Below are positions 1 through 8,547 of a stretch of DNA of 64,000 nucleotides, piece after piece. The notes below the pieces were generated by a model. The model was not told the DNA's origin. It made no database searches and saw nothing but the letters and a program-made list of their open reading frames with translations. The DNA is from Flavobacterium psychrophilum (GTDB lineage: Bacteria; Bacteroidota; Bacteroidia; Flavobacteriales; Flavobacteriaceae): contig CP012388.1 of assembly GCA_001708385.1 (NCBI GenBank), positions 372,001-436,000 on the forward strand, written 5' to 3'. Within the stretch, counting starts at the first letter, position 1. Every line of letters starts with the position of its first letter. Made by a program: the position numbers and the translations under genes.

Positions 1-122
1 TTAAATGGCCATTAAACAAGTTCCTTATCATTTGCCTGGCATCCGTAATACCTTTTGGTACTTTCTACATAGAACACAAGTACTTTAAAGATTCTGCCGA
101 TACCGATAACAAAAACATTTAA
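1..122 (+). CDS. DUF3817-like membrane protein, C-terminal fragment
   Basis: Only the last 39 codons are in the window. In frame 3 the sequence is open from the left edge to TAA at 120-122 and reads ...IICLASVIPFGTFYIEHKY... and then a short polar tail. The pattern of a last membrane helix ending in ASxxPFGTFxxxxK is what I know from the C-terminus of DUF3817 integral membrane proteins, so I infer that family. It ends 7 bases before the mechanosensitive channel gene on the same strand, so the two are probably cotranscribed. The start and most of the gene are outside the window, and the assignment rests on a short match. Confidence 0.6.
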   Translation, partial: KWPLNKFLIICLASVIPFGTFYIEHKYFKDSADTDNKNI

Positions 123-129
123 ATTCTAA

Positions 130-1374
130 ATGGAAATACTAAATTGGGCTTATAAATTATTAAAAGGAATTGGATTTGGCCATATTACAGCCATCTACAT
201 TAACCTTGTAATTAATTTGGTGATTATTGCCTTTGTAGCTTATGTTATAGATAAGATTGCAAAGGCAATCCTTATCATCGGGTTTACAATTCTTGCAAAA
301 AGAACCAAAACCACTTTTGATGATTTCCTGGTTGAAAATAAGACTACCAAATATATTGGCCATTTAGTACCTATTTATTTTATTTATAAAAGTGTACCCA
401 TTGCACTTAAAGATTTTACCTATTGGGAATACCTGTTTTCTAAGGGTGTAACGATATTAATTATACTTATAAGTCTTTGGATAATACGAAGTATTTTTAA
501 TGCAATCCGTGATTATTTAAAACAGCAGCCGGATTATAATGACAAACCGATAGATAGCTATGTTCAGGTAGTTATGATTGTATTATGGATATTTGGCACC
601 GTAGCCATTATTCTTATATTATTTAACTTAAGCCTTGGAAGTATATTAGGAACGTTCGGTGCAATATCTGCTGTTATAGTGTTGATTTTCAAAGACACTA
701 TTCTTGGCTTTGTTGCAAGCGTTCAGGTAACTGCAAATGATATTGTGCGTATTGGAGACTGGATCACTATCGAAAAATTTGGCGCAGATGGCGATGTTAT
801 CGAAATTAACCTGGCAACTGTAAAGGTTAAGAACTTCGATAATACAACAACAACGATACCGACATATAGTCTTATTTCCGATTCATTCAGAAACTGGAGG
901 GGAATGCAAAACTCTAACGGAAGACGTATAAAAAGGCATATTCTTATAAAGGCGAATAGTGTTCGTTTTGTGCATAAAGACGAAATGAATGACTTAAAGA
1001 AAATTCACCTCATTTCTTCTTACATAGAACACAGACAGGCAGATATCGACAAATATAATTATCAAAACGGCATTGATAAGACATTGTCAATCAACGGTCG
1101 TAACCTTACAAACCTTGGACTATTCCGTAAATACATAAACAGTTATATTGAAACACATCCGGGAGTGAATAAGGACATGACCATCATGTGCCGTCACTTA
1201 CAGCCTACCGAAAAAGGTATCCCTATAGAAATTTATGTATTTACTTCAGATAAGCGATGGATAAACCACGAGTATATTATGGCTGATATTTTCGACCATA
1301 TCATTGCCTCTGTGGCTTACTTTGATCTGGAGATATTTGAGTTACCTTCCGGAAAAGGATATATAGACGCTTAA
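130..1374 (+). CDS. MscS-family mechanosensitive ion channel, YbdG-like
   Basis: A 414-residue integral membrane protein. The N-terminal 200 residues hold several hydrophobic helices (about 20-55, 75-125, 145-170, 175-205). The last of these, with small residues and then KDTILGFVASVQVTAND, is the MscS pore helix leading into the beta domain (IGDWITIEKFGADGDVIEI). The motif SDSFRNWRGMQNSNGRRIKR and the length fit the E. coli YbdG (MscM) branch, about 415 aa. The family opens under membrane tension and releases solutes during hypo-osmotic shock. It sits in the inner membrane. The stop codon overlaps that of the convergent thioesterase gene (TTAA shared). Family assignment is firm, the YbdG subgroup is likely. 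Confidence 0.9.
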   Translation: MEILNWAYKLLKGIGFGHITAIYINLVINLVIIAFVAYVIDKIAKAILIIGFTILAKRTKTTFDDFLVENKTTKYIGHLVPIYFIYKSVPIALKDFTYWEYLFSKGVTILIILISLWIIRSIFNAIRDYLKQQPDYNDKPIDSYVQVVMIVLWIFGTVAIILILFNLSLGSILGTFGAISAVIVLIFKDTILGFVASVQVTANDIVRIGDWITIEKFGADGDVIEINLATVKVKNFDNTTTTIPTYSLISDSFRNWRGMQNSNGRRIKRHILIKANSVRFVHKDEMNDLKKIHLISSYIEHRQADIDKYNYQNGIDKTLSINGRNLTNLGLFRKYINSYIETHPGVNKDMTIMCRHLQPTEKGIPIEIYVFTSDKRWINHEYIMADIFDHIIASVAYFDLEIFELPSGKGYIDA

Positions 1375-1769
1375 GGTTTAATAACCCCTATTCTATCTTT
1401 AACGTACTCAATTTTCGTTTTTCCGTGAGCAGACGGACGTCCGAAACTATCAAGATTCACCATTGTAATATTATCAACGGTAATTATTTTCTCCTGCGTC
1501 ATTTTGTTTCGTACTTCAGAGCGAAGCACAATAGATGAAGTTCCAAAACGCACGACATCTATACCAATTTCAATAATATCGCCCTGTTTAGCAGAACTCA
1601 TAAAATTGATTTCCGACATGTGTTTTGTTACTACTCTTTGATTTTCAAGTTGTATAATAGAATAAAGTGCTGCTTCTTCGTCAATCCAGGCAAGCAATTT
1701 ACCTCCAAATAAAGTTCCGTTAGGATTTAAGTCTTCCGGTTTTACCCATTTTCTGGTGTGAAATCTCAT
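1371..1769 (-). CDS. Acyl-CoA thioesterase, hotdog fold
   Basis: 132 residues from the ATG at 1769. The open frame extends to a TTG at 1787, but the ATG gives MRFHTRKW, a natural start for this family. The motif NPNGTLFGGKLLAWIDE (near residue 15) is the hotdog signature of YciA/BACH-type acyl-CoA hydrolases, with the Asp that activates water at the end of GGxLLxWID. These enzymes hydrolyse fatty acyl-CoA to free CoA and acid in the cytosol. The gene overlaps the 3' end of the Nudix gene by 50 bases, which suggests translational coupling. Substrate chain length cannot be told from the sequence. Confidence 0.85.
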   Translation of the reverse strand: MRFHTRKWVKPEDLNPNGTLFGGKLLAWIDEEAALYSIIQLENQRVVTKHMSEINFMSSAKQGDIIEIGIDVVRFGTSSIVLRSEVRNKMTQEKIITVDNITMVNLDSFGRPSAHGKTKIEYVKDRIGVIKP

Positions 1770-2187
1770 AGGTGATATTTTTTTCAATGGCTAAAGTTAC
1801 GATATCTGCATGGTCAAATGCCAATTCAGGCAGGTTTTTAACCGAAAACCATTTCGCTTCATCGGCATCGTCAGCTCCGAAAACTTCTGCATTTTCTTCC
1901 GCAAAGCCTGTATAAGCTATAGACACTGTATGTTGCCTTGGGTCACGACCTGGTTTACCGAAAGCGCCCAACTGTTCAAGCTGCGTAACCTTAAGTCCGG
2001 TTTCTTCTAAAAGCTCGCGTTGTGCTGCCACGATAAGATCCTCTCCTTCATCTACAAAGCCGCCCGGTAAAGCCCATTTACCTTTAAAAGGATCATTTTT
2101 CCTTTTAATAAGCAGTAGTTCATGATCACCCTTTGTTTTCCTGAATATTACAGCATCAACCGTAACAAATATCTTTGATGTTCTCAT
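1720..2187 (-). CDS. Nudix hydrolase
   Basis: 155 residues. The Nudix box is complete: a Gly in GGFVDEGE, then REL, EE and TGL with the spacing GX5EX7REUXEEXGU (about residues 41-63). The N-terminal strand VTVDAVIF and the SIKRK-like LLLIKRKNDPFKGKWALPGG are typical of the ADP-ribose/NUDIX-like group near NrtR, but no C-terminal winged helix is present, so this is an enzyme and not the regulator. Likely substrate is a nucleoside diphosphate derivative; I cannot be more specific. The last 16 codons overlap the thioesterase gene in another frame, which is longer than usual but both ends look genuine. Confidence 0.88.
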   Translation of the reverse strand: MRTSKIFVTVDAVIFRKTKGDHELLLIKRKNDPFKGKWALPGGFVDEGEDLIVAAQRELLEETGLKVTQLEQLGAFGKPGRDPRQHTVSIAYTGFAEENAEVFGADDADEAKWFSVKNLPELAFDHADIVTLAIEKNITYEISHQKMGKTGRLKS

Positions 2188-2259
2188 ATCCCAAAGTTAA
2201 GAAAACCATCTATTTCATTAAGGTATATTTAAGAGATTTTGTCTATATGCATATAACTG

Positions 2260-2289
2260 AAATGCTCTGCTTAATAAGGCAGAGCATTT
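2260..2289 (-). terminator. Hairpin after the dehydrogenase gene
   Basis: A perfect 11-bp stem (AAATGCTCTGC / GCAGAGCATTT) with an 8-base loop lies 24 bases past the stop of the dehydrogenase E1 gene. The T-tract on the minus strand is short, so it may be a weak terminator or an mRNA-end hairpin. Confidence 0.65.
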
Positions 2290-2312
2290 TAAATTATAAA
2301 TAGTGAAATTTA

Positions 2313-4289
2313 TTAATAGGCAATCAATTCTTTTAAAGCAATTTCAAAACGCTGTTTAGGCAAATACTGATCTTCTAATGCTTTTGTAAATGGTATAGCG
2401 CTTTCAAGGCTACCAACCCGTTTAACCGGTGCATCAAGATATTCAAAACATTCTTCCATGATCATTGCAGATATATCACTTGCAATTCCACCAAATAAAG
2501 TATCTTCCTGAAGGATGATTACTTTACCGGTTTTTTTTACCGAACTGAATATTGTTTCTGTATCCAGAGGCTGTAACGAACGTAAATCCAGTAGGTCTGC
2601 TTTTATATCCGGATTCTTATCCAGTGTTTCGAGTGCCCAATGTACACCTGCACCAAAAGATATTACAGTTACATTCTCACCCTCTTTAAGTATCGCTGCT
2701 TTTCCAAACGGAATAGTATAGTAATCTTTAGGCACATCCTGATAGATACTTCTGTATAACGCTTTATGTTCGAAGAACATAACCGGGTTAGGATCGTTTA
2801 TAGCTGTAGCTAGTAATCCTTTTGCATCATACGGAAACGCAGGGTAAACAACTTTAAGTCCGGGCGTTTTGGTAAACCATGCTTCATTGGTTTGCGAGTG
2901 GAAAGGCCCTGCCTGTACACCTGCTCCACAAGGCATACGTACTACCACATCGGCATTTTCCTGCCAACGGTAATGTACTTTTGCCAGATAGTTTACAATC
3001 GGATTGAATCCTGTCGATACAAAATCAGCAAACTGCATCTCTATAACCGATTTATATCCGTTTATAGAAAGTCCCATGCCTGCCGATACAATAGCTGATT
3101 CGCATATTGGTGTATTACGTACACGATCTTTACCAAACTCAACTACAAAGCCATCTGTTATTTTAAAGGCTCCACCATATTCCGCGATATCCTGCCCCAT
3201 AATTACAAGGTTTTCATGACGCTGCATTGACTGTTTTAGCCCCTGCGATATGGCATCAATCATACGTATGTAATCTATAGCATTACTAGGAGCAACTTCT
3301 TGATATTTATAGGGTTTATATACATCATTTAACTCTTCACTTAAATTTGCTTCTATTGCAGGCTCAGCTGACGCTTTGTGATAGTTTTCATCAATTTCAT
3401 TTTTCAGCTCAGCACGCAGCTCTTCATCGTATTGTTCGCTAAGCACACCTTCCTGTTGCAGGTATTTCCTATAATTATCTACGGGATCTTTTATAGCCCA
3501 CATGTCCATAAGTTCCTGCGGAACATATTTAGTACCGCTTGCCTCTTCATGCCCGCGCATCCTGAATGTTTTAAATTCTAATAAAACAGGTCTAGGATTT
3601 TCACGTAGCGAAGCAATGATCTCAGTCAGTTTTGTAAATACTTCAAGAATATTGTTACCATCAATAATGTGCGATTCCATTCCGTAACCAATACCTTTAT
3701 CGGCAATGTTTTCGCAACGGTATTGTTCATTAGTAGGCGTAGATAATCCGTAACCGTTATTTTCCACAATAAATAGTACAGGAAGCTCCCAGACCGCTGC
3801 GATATTAAGTGCCTCGTGAAAATCACCTTCGCTTGTAGCACCTTCGCCGGTAAACACAGCCGTTACTTTTTTGTTATTACTTAGTCTATTAGCGAGCGCA
3901 ATACCATCTGCTACGCCCAGCTGAGGTCCAAGGTGCGATATCATTCCGATAATCTTATATTCCTGTGTACCAAAGTGAAACGACCTGTCGCGACCTTTAG
4001 TAAAGCCACTAGCTTTACCCTGCCATTGTGCAAATAGTCGTGACAAAGGAATATCCCTGCCTGTAAACACACCAAGGTTGCGGTGCATAGGTAGAATATA
4101 TTCGTCTTTATCCAGCACAGCAGTTACACCTACAGATATGGCTTCCTGCCCAATGCCGGAAAACCATTTGGACACTTTACCCTGACGAATAAGGATAAGC
4201 ATCTTCTCCTCTATTAGTCGCGGTTTTATCAATTTCTTATATAAATCGAGTAATTGTTCGTTGGTTAATTCTTTTCTATCGAAATTCAT
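2313..4289 (-). CDS. 2-oxoacid (branched-chain type) dehydrogenase E1, alpha and beta subunits fused
   Basis: 658 residues. The first half (about 1-330) is an E1 alpha subunit: GQEAISVG, the GEGATSEGDFHEALNIAAVWELPVLF thiamine-diphosphate-binding region (GDG-like motif to NN at VENNGYG). The second half (about 340-658) is an E1 beta subunit (MGQDIAEYGGAFKITDG, PICESAIVSAGMGLSINGYKSVIEMQFADF). In most bacteria these are two genes; the fusion is common in Bacteroidetes. It decarboxylates branched-chain 2-oxo acids and passes the acyl group to a lipoyl E2, which is not encoded here. Start: ATG 4289 (MNFDRKEL). A longer frame runs to 4370, but a TACTTTTG promoter element at 4317-4324 lies inside that extension, so I reject it. 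Confidence 0.92.
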   Translation of the reverse strand: MNFDRKELTNEQLLDLYKKLIKPRLIEEKMLILIRQGKVSKWFSGIGQEAISVGVTAVLDKDEYILPMHRNLGVFTGRDIPLSRLFAQWQGKASGFTKGRDRSFHFGTQEYKIIGMISHLGPQLGVADGIALANRLSNNKKVTAVFTGEGATSEGDFHEALNIAAVWELPVLFIVENNGYGLSTPTNEQYRCENIADKGIGYGMESHIIDGNNILEVFTKLTEIIASLRENPRPVLLEFKTFRMRGHEEASGTKYVPQELMDMWAIKDPVDNYRKYLQQEGVLSEQYDEELRAELKNEIDENYHKASAEPAIEANLSEELNDVYKPYKYQEVAPSNAIDYIRMIDAISQGLKQSMQRHENLVIMGQDIAEYGGAFKITDGFVVEFGKDRVRNTPICESAIVSAGMGLSINGYKSVIEMQFADFVSTGFNPIVNYLAKVHYRWQENADVVVRMPCGAGVQAGPFHSQTNEAWFTKTPGLKVVYPAFPYDAKGLLATAINDPNPVMFFEHKALYRSIYQDVPKDYYTIPFGKAAILKEGENVTVISFGAGVHWALETLDKNPDIKADLLDLRSLQPLDTETIFSSVKKTGKVIILQEDTLFGGIASDISAMIMEECFEYLDAPVKRVGSLESAIPFTKALEDQYLPKQRFEIALKELIAY

Positions 4290-4316
4290 TGTGATTTTTG
4301 AATAATCTTTATTTTT

Positions 4317-4324
4317 CAAAAGTA
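4317..4324 (-). promoter_or_regulatory. Putative -7 element of the dehydrogenase gene
   Basis: The minus strand reads TACTTTTG, matching the Bacteroidetes -7 consensus TAnnTTTG, 27 bases upstream of the ATG at 4289. No clear TTTG is present at the -33 distance. It helps decide the start codon. Confidence 0.5.
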
Positions 4325-4410
4325 GTAAAATAACATTATCAGAATGAGATGTGATAAAAATTATTTTCAAACGTTTTCAAATGAAATTTAATTCGTTGAC
4401 AACACATGTT

Positions 4411-6015
4411 CTAAACTTTATTCAACCTTGCTTCTTCAAGATCTAAATTGTGTTCCATTTCTCTAATTACTTCATCATCATATTTCTTTTCAAGCCGAAG
4501 TTCATACAGCCCTGTCCTTCTTAAGTCGATAAGTTCCAACATAATGTCTCTGTATAATTTACGCACTGAAGCCAAAGCTCTTTTCTTATGGTCTTCGTTA
4601 AGGGTTCTTTCAGTAGCGTTAATACTGCGTTCCAACTGCTCTTTAATACGATAGATCGTTTCGTATTGCTGCATTTCGTCGGTATAGTTTTCTTCAAGAT
4701 ATTGCACAGCATTTTTAGCAAGATGCAACCTGATAGATTCTATCTGATCTCCTGTTGGCACGTATTCATCTACTTCCTCAACTTTTAGCCATTTAATTAT
4801 AAACGGAAGCGTTAATCCCTGAAAAACAAGTGTTATTAGTATAACAACGAAAGTGATAAATAAAATAAGGTTCCTATGCGGAAAAGCCTCGCCATTATCT
4901 AACGTTAATGGAATTGATAATGCTGAAGCCAGCGAAACTACTCCTCTCATACCTGCCCATCCTGTTACAAAAGGCAATTTCCATCCGGGGCTCTTTTCTC
5001 TGTTTCTGATTTTCTTTGAAAGCATTCTTGGTAGAAAAGCAGAACCATAAACAAGAATAATTCTTAAAACAATCACTATTAAAGTTATCACCAAAGAGTA
5101 GTATATCGCTTCCTCTAAAGAATAACCGTTTAAACCATCTACAATCGAAGGAAGCTGGAGGCCTATAAGCATAAATACAAAACCATTCATTAAAAAGCCA
5201 ACGGTGGCCCAAACCTGCGTAGCCTGTATCCTGGTGTTGTAGTTAAAGAAATCCTGGGAACGAAATGAAAGAAACAATCCGCCGCTAACTACAGCCAGCA
5301 CACCAGACCAATGAAACTGCTCTGCCGTTAAATACATTAAATAGGGCGCTATTAACGTTATTGGTGTTGTTATACTGGACGATTTCGCCCAGTATTTCAG
5401 AATAAAATACAGAATATGTGCTATAACCAAACCTATTACTATTCCCATAAACGAGAGTATAAAAAAGTCTAACGCAGCATCCTGAAACACAAAATGGCCT
5501 GTAAGTATTGCAGCAATAGCAAATCTAAATACGGTTAATGAAGCTGCATCATTTACAAGGCTTTCACCTTCAAGTATTGTCAGGCCTCTTTTGGGTACAG
5601 GAAGACCTTTTAGCACCGATGTTGCAGCAACTGCATCGGGAGGAGATATTACGCCTCCTAAAAGAAATCCTAATGCGGGTGTAAATAGAGGAATCAGACT
5701 TACAGAAACCATAGATACAACAAGAGATGTAACCAATACCAGACCGAATCCTAATATTGCTATCGATCGTTTCCATTTCCAAAACTGCCTCCACGATGTA
5801 TACCAGGCTGCCTCAAACAATAATGGCGGTAGGAAGATAAGAAACACGAGATCCGGCTCTACATTTATTCTGGGTACACCCGGAATAAAGCTAATTCCCA
5901 GACCACCTATAACTAGAAATATTGGATATGAGATTTTTAAACGCTGACTAAGGAGGTACAATATTGCCATTGCAAAGAAGAGTACCAGTATAACTAAAAG
6001 ATTTTCATGTATCAT
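4411..6015 (-). CDS. Na+/H+ antiporter, CPA1/NhaP family
   Basis: 534 residues from ATG 6015 (MIHENLLVIL). The open frame starts earlier at a GTG (6084) but the extra 23 residues are not family-like. About 12 hydrophobic helices fill residues 1-415. Motifs SPPDAVAATSVL (about residue 120) and LEGESLVNDAASL (about 150) contain the Asp and Asn-Asp residues that bind the exchanged cation in CPA1 exchangers. A charged cytoplasmic tail of about 110 residues (HLAKNAVQYLEENY...) follows, mostly helical. Role: extrusion of sodium for pH and salt homeostasis at the inner membrane. It ends 121 bases upstream of the dehydrogenase E1 start, with its own promoter between, so the two need not be one operon. 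Ion specificity is not visible. Confidence 0.9.
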   Translation of the reverse strand: MIHENLLVILVLFFAMAILYLLSQRLKISYPIFLVIGGLGISFIPGVPRINVEPDLVFLIFLPPLLFEAAWYTSWRQFWKWKRSIAILGFGLVLVTSLVVSMVSVSLIPLFTPALGFLLGGVISPPDAVAATSVLKGLPVPKRGLTILEGESLVNDAASLTVFRFAIAAILTGHFVFQDAALDFFILSFMGIVIGLVIAHILYFILKYWAKSSSITTPITLIAPYLMYLTAEQFHWSGVLAVVSGGLFLSFRSQDFFNYNTRIQATQVWATVGFLMNGFVFMLIGLQLPSIVDGLNGYSLEEAIYYSLVITLIVIVLRIILVYGSAFLPRMLSKKIRNREKSPGWKLPFVTGWAGMRGVVSLASALSIPLTLDNGEAFPHRNLILFITFVVILITLVFQGLTLPFIIKWLKVEEVDEYVPTGDQIESIRLHLAKNAVQYLEENYTDEMQQYETIYRIKEQLERSINATERTLNEDHKKRALASVRKLYRDIMLELIDLRRTGLYELRLEKKYDDEVIREMEHNLDLEEARLNKV

Positions 6016-6093
6016 GACATCAAAATTATAAAAAACTCTCGCTAGAAGTCCGGGAAAATTTAGAAATATGAATTCCCTGCACACAAATATTTA

Positions 6094-6101
6094 TACCTTT
6101 G
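6094..6101 (+). promoter_or_regulatory. Putative -7 element of the oxygenase gene
   Basis: TACCTTTG fits TAnnTTTG, 36 bases upstream of the ATG at 6137. No TTG at the expected -33 position. Confidence 0.45.
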
Positions 6102-6136
6102 TTCCTATTTAAAAAAAACACTAACAGCACTACTCC

Positions 6137-7093
6137 ATGCAGAATATACCAAGTGTAAATCTTAGCGATTTTCTTTCAGACGATCCTCAACGCAAGCAAA
6201 AATTTGTAAATGAGTTAGGTAGAGCCTACGAAGACATTGGTTTCGTTGCCCTGAAAGGTCATTTTCTTGATGACAAACTAGTTGACGAACTTTACGCTGA
6301 AGTGAAAAGTTTTTTCAATCTTCCTTCTGAAATAAAATCTCAGTATGAGATTCCCGGTATCGGGGGCCAGCGTGGCTATGTTTCTTTTGGTAAAGAAAAA
6401 GCAAAAGGACATACTCAGGCAGACCTTAAAGAATTCTGGCATTTCGGTCAATATCTTCCAGAAGATTCAAGATACAATGGTCATCCGCATTACCATAATA
6501 ATGTTGAAGTTGCTGAACTTGAAAAGTTTAATACAATCGGTAAACAAGCTTATAAAATGCTCGAGAAAACGGGTGTTTACGTATTAAGAGCGTTAGCTAT
6601 CTATTTAGGACTTGATGAATTTTATTTTGATAATCATGTAGCAGAGGGCAATAGTATACTTCGTCCAATTCACTATCCGCCTATTACTCAGGAACCAAAT
6701 GATGCCGTACGTGCAGCAGCACATGGAGATATAAATCTTATTACCTTGTTAATGGGTGCCCAGGGTCGTGGCCTTCAGGTACAAAATATAAACGGTGAAT
6801 GGATAGATGCTATTGCAGAAAATGATGAGTTAGTAATCAATGTCGGCGATATGTTATCCAGACATACTAATAATAAACTTAAATCTACAATACACAGGGT
6901 GGTAAATCCGCCGAGGGAATTGTGGAGTAGTTCGCGCTATTCTATTCCGTTTTTTATGCACCCGGTAGCTGAAATGAAATTGGACTGTCTTGACAATTGT
7001 ATTAGCGACGAAGAACCGAAACAATATGAAGATATTACTGCAGGCGATTTTCTATATGAACGCCTGGTTGAATTAGGGCTTATAAAAAAATAA
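6137..7093 (+). CDS. Isopenicillin N synthase-like 2-oxoglutarate/Fe(II) oxygenase
   Basis: 318 residues. N-terminal DIOX_N half (IPSVNLSDFLSDDPQRKQKF, FNLPSEIKSQY) followed by the 2OG-FeII_Oxy core. The iron ligands are seen as HGD (AAHGDINLITLLMG, about residue 195) and the distal His in STIHRVVNPP (about 254), followed by the RYSIPFF motif whose Arg binds the 2-oxoglutarate carboxylate. Members oxidise small organic substrates using O2; the substrate here cannot be told. It is a single gene with its own promoter-like element and a hairpin behind it. The name isopenicillin N synthase is a fold label, not a claim of beta-lactam synthesis: no other antibiotic genes are near. Confidence 0.9.
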   Translation: MQNIPSVNLSDFLSDDPQRKQKFVNELGRAYEDIGFVALKGHFLDDKLVDELYAEVKSFFNLPSEIKSQYEIPGIGGQRGYVSFGKEKAKGHTQADLKEFWHFGQYLPEDSRYNGHPHYHNNVEVAELEKFNTIGKQAYKMLEKTGVYVLRALAIYLGLDEFYFDNHVAEGNSILRPIHYPPITQEPNDAVRAAAHGDINLITLLMGAQGRGLQVQNINGEWIDAIAENDELVINVGDMLSRHTNNKLKSTIHRVVNPPRELWSSSRYSIPFFMHPVAEMKLDCLDNCISDEEPKQYEDITAGDFLYERLVELGLIKK

Positions 7094-7118
7094 TCATTAT
7101 TTTTATACCGTTATAAAG

Positions 7119-7152
7119 GCATTAGGTATTACGCCTGATGCTTTACTTTTTT
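7119..7152 (+). terminator. Weak terminator-like hairpin after the oxygenase gene
   Basis: GCATTAGG and CCTGATGC form an 8-bp stem with one G-U pair around a 7-base loop (7119-7141), followed by a T-rich run (TTTACTTTTTTT). It ends 8 bases before the ATG of the next gene, so it could also act as a leader hairpin. Confidence 0.5.
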
Positions 7153-7159
7153 TACTACT

Positions 7160-7510
7160 ATGGCAAAGAAATTAAGCAGTTTAGACGATTTAGGTGGATT
7201 TGTATTTTCTACTAATAAGGATTTTGAATTTGAAAACAATGATGAACAACAGGAAACGTTGGCTAACAACCAGCAAAAACTTGAGGCACATCTTGATAAA
7301 AAAAACCGCGGTGGTAAAGTTGCAACGGTTATAAAAGGCTATGAAGGCAATGATGACGATTTTAAAGCCATTGCAAAAAAACTAAAGACACTTTGTGGTG
7401 TTGGAGGAACTGCCAAGGACGGTGAAATTATTATTCAGGGAAATTTCAGGGAAAAAATAATGGATTTTCTTGCGAAAGAAGGCTATAAAGTAAAAAGGGT
7501 TGGCGGATAA
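7160..7510 (+). CDS. SUI1/eIF1-like translation factor, YciH family
   Basis: 116 residues. An acidic, variable N-terminal part (about 1-45) is followed by the compact SUI1 domain: KNRGGKVATVIKGYEG, KAIAKKLKTLCGVGGTAKDGEIIIQGNF, and a C-terminal helix ending KVKRVGG. This is the bacterial relative of eukaryotic initiation factor eIF1 (E. coli YciH), thought to bind the 30S ribosomal P-site region and influence start-codon fidelity. Its exact physiological role in bacteria is unsettled. Its stop is followed by a clear terminator at 7586-7620. Confidence 0.93.
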   Translation: MAKKLSSLDDLGGFVFSTNKDFEFENNDEQQETLANNQQKLEAHLDKKNRGGKVATVIKGYEGNDDDFKAIAKKLKTLCGVGGTAKDGEIIIQGNFREKIMDFLAKEGYKVKRVGG

Positions 7511-7585
7511 TCGCAAGCCCTAATGAATATTAGTTAGTGCAATCATAAAACCATCCCAATTTAATTTTCGAAAAGACTCGTAATC

Positions 7586-7620
7586 ATCCCTAAAACAATT
7601 TTTGTTTCAGGGATTTTTTA
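7586..7620 (+). terminator. Rho-independent terminator after yciH-like gene
   Basis: ATCCCTAAAAC / GTTTCAGGGAT form an 11-bp stem with one mismatch and a short loop, followed by TTTTTTA. Confidence 0.75.
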
Positions 7621-7676
7621 TTCTTGTTTGTTAAATCTTTATTCTCTTACTACCTTTATACTTTAATAGAAAGATA

Positions 7677-8522
7677 ATGACATCACTAAATATTGCCGGA
7701 GTACCCGAACACTTTAATCTTCCCTGGCATTTATGCATAGAAAATGATGAATTTGAAAATGCAGGCATAGATCTTGCATGGACAGATGTACCGGAGGGAA
7801 CAGGCAAATTATGTCAGATGCTTCGTGACGGAAGTACAGATATTGCCGTAATTTTATCTGAAGGCATTATTAAAGATATTGCAGCCGGAAACGACAGCAA
7901 GATCGTTCAGATATATGTTGAAAGCCCACTTGTCTGGGGAATACATGTCGCAGCAGGATCGTCTTACAAAACTTTGTCTGATATAGAAAAAGGCAAGATT
8001 GCTATAAGCCGCTATGGATCAGGTTCGCATCTTATGGCCTTTGTAAATGCGGAAAATCAGGGATGGGATACAAAAAATCTTGAATTTGAAATAGTAAACA
8101 CACTTGATGGCGCAGTTGAAGCTTTAACAGAGGAGAGAGCCGATTATTTTATGTGGGAGCGTTTCATGACAAAACCTATTGTAGATAAAGGTATCTTTAG
8201 AAGAATTGATGACTGTCCTACTCCGTGGCCTTGCTTTGTAATAGCAGTTCGCAATGAGGTTTTGCAAAACAATAGAGAAGCAGTAGATAAAGCATTAGAA
8301 ATAATAAATACTACGACGGAAGATTTCAAAGAGATTCCGAATATAGATAAAACACTTGCCAGCCGCTACGATCAAAAAATTGAGGATATACAGGAATGGC
8401 TTAAAATAACAGAATGGTCTCAAAAGAAACTTGATAAAACAACGTTTGATAAAATACAGAATCAACTGTTTGAGCTTAATATTATAGAAAATAAAACTGA
8501 ATTTGAAACCACAGCAGAATAA
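7677..8522 (+). CDS. Cytosolic type 2 periplasmic-binding-fold protein
   Basis: 281 residues with no signal peptide or membrane segment. The sequence has the layout of an NMT1/TauA-like solute-binding lobe pair: NIAGVPEHFNLPW, LCQMLRDGSTDIAVILSEG, then SDIEKGKIAISRYGSGSHLMAFV, ERADYFMWERFMTKPIVDKG. The family is known from bacteria and fungi (the Candida Ca3427 structure has this fold), where ligand and function are not established. The lack of an export signal and of ABC permease genes nearby argues against a transport role; a cytosolic sensor or ligand-binding role is an inference. It is 25 bases upstream of the transglutaminase-like gene and probably cotranscribed with it. Confidence 0.8.
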   Translation: MTSLNIAGVPEHFNLPWHLCIENDEFENAGIDLAWTDVPEGTGKLCQMLRDGSTDIAVILSEGIIKDIAAGNDSKIVQIYVESPLVWGIHVAAGSSYKTLSDIEKGKIAISRYGSGSHLMAFVNAENQGWDTKNLEFEIVNTLDGAVEALTEERADYFMWERFMTKPIVDKGIFRRIDDCPTPWPCFVIAVRNEVLQNNREAVDKALEIINTTTEDFKEIPNIDKTLASRYDQKIEDIQEWLKITEWSQKKLDKTTFDKIQNQLFELNIIENKTEFETTAE

Positions 8523-8547
8523 AACATAGCGTTTTATTTAGTGCCTA

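Noticed and set aside
4895..5212. 105-codon frame inside the antiporter gene
   Set aside because: Shadow of the real frame; biased composition and no recognisable domain.
6137..7093. Beta-lactam biosynthesis from the isopenicillin N synthase-like gene
   Set aside because: The family name is a fold label; no ACV synthetase or other pathway gene is near.
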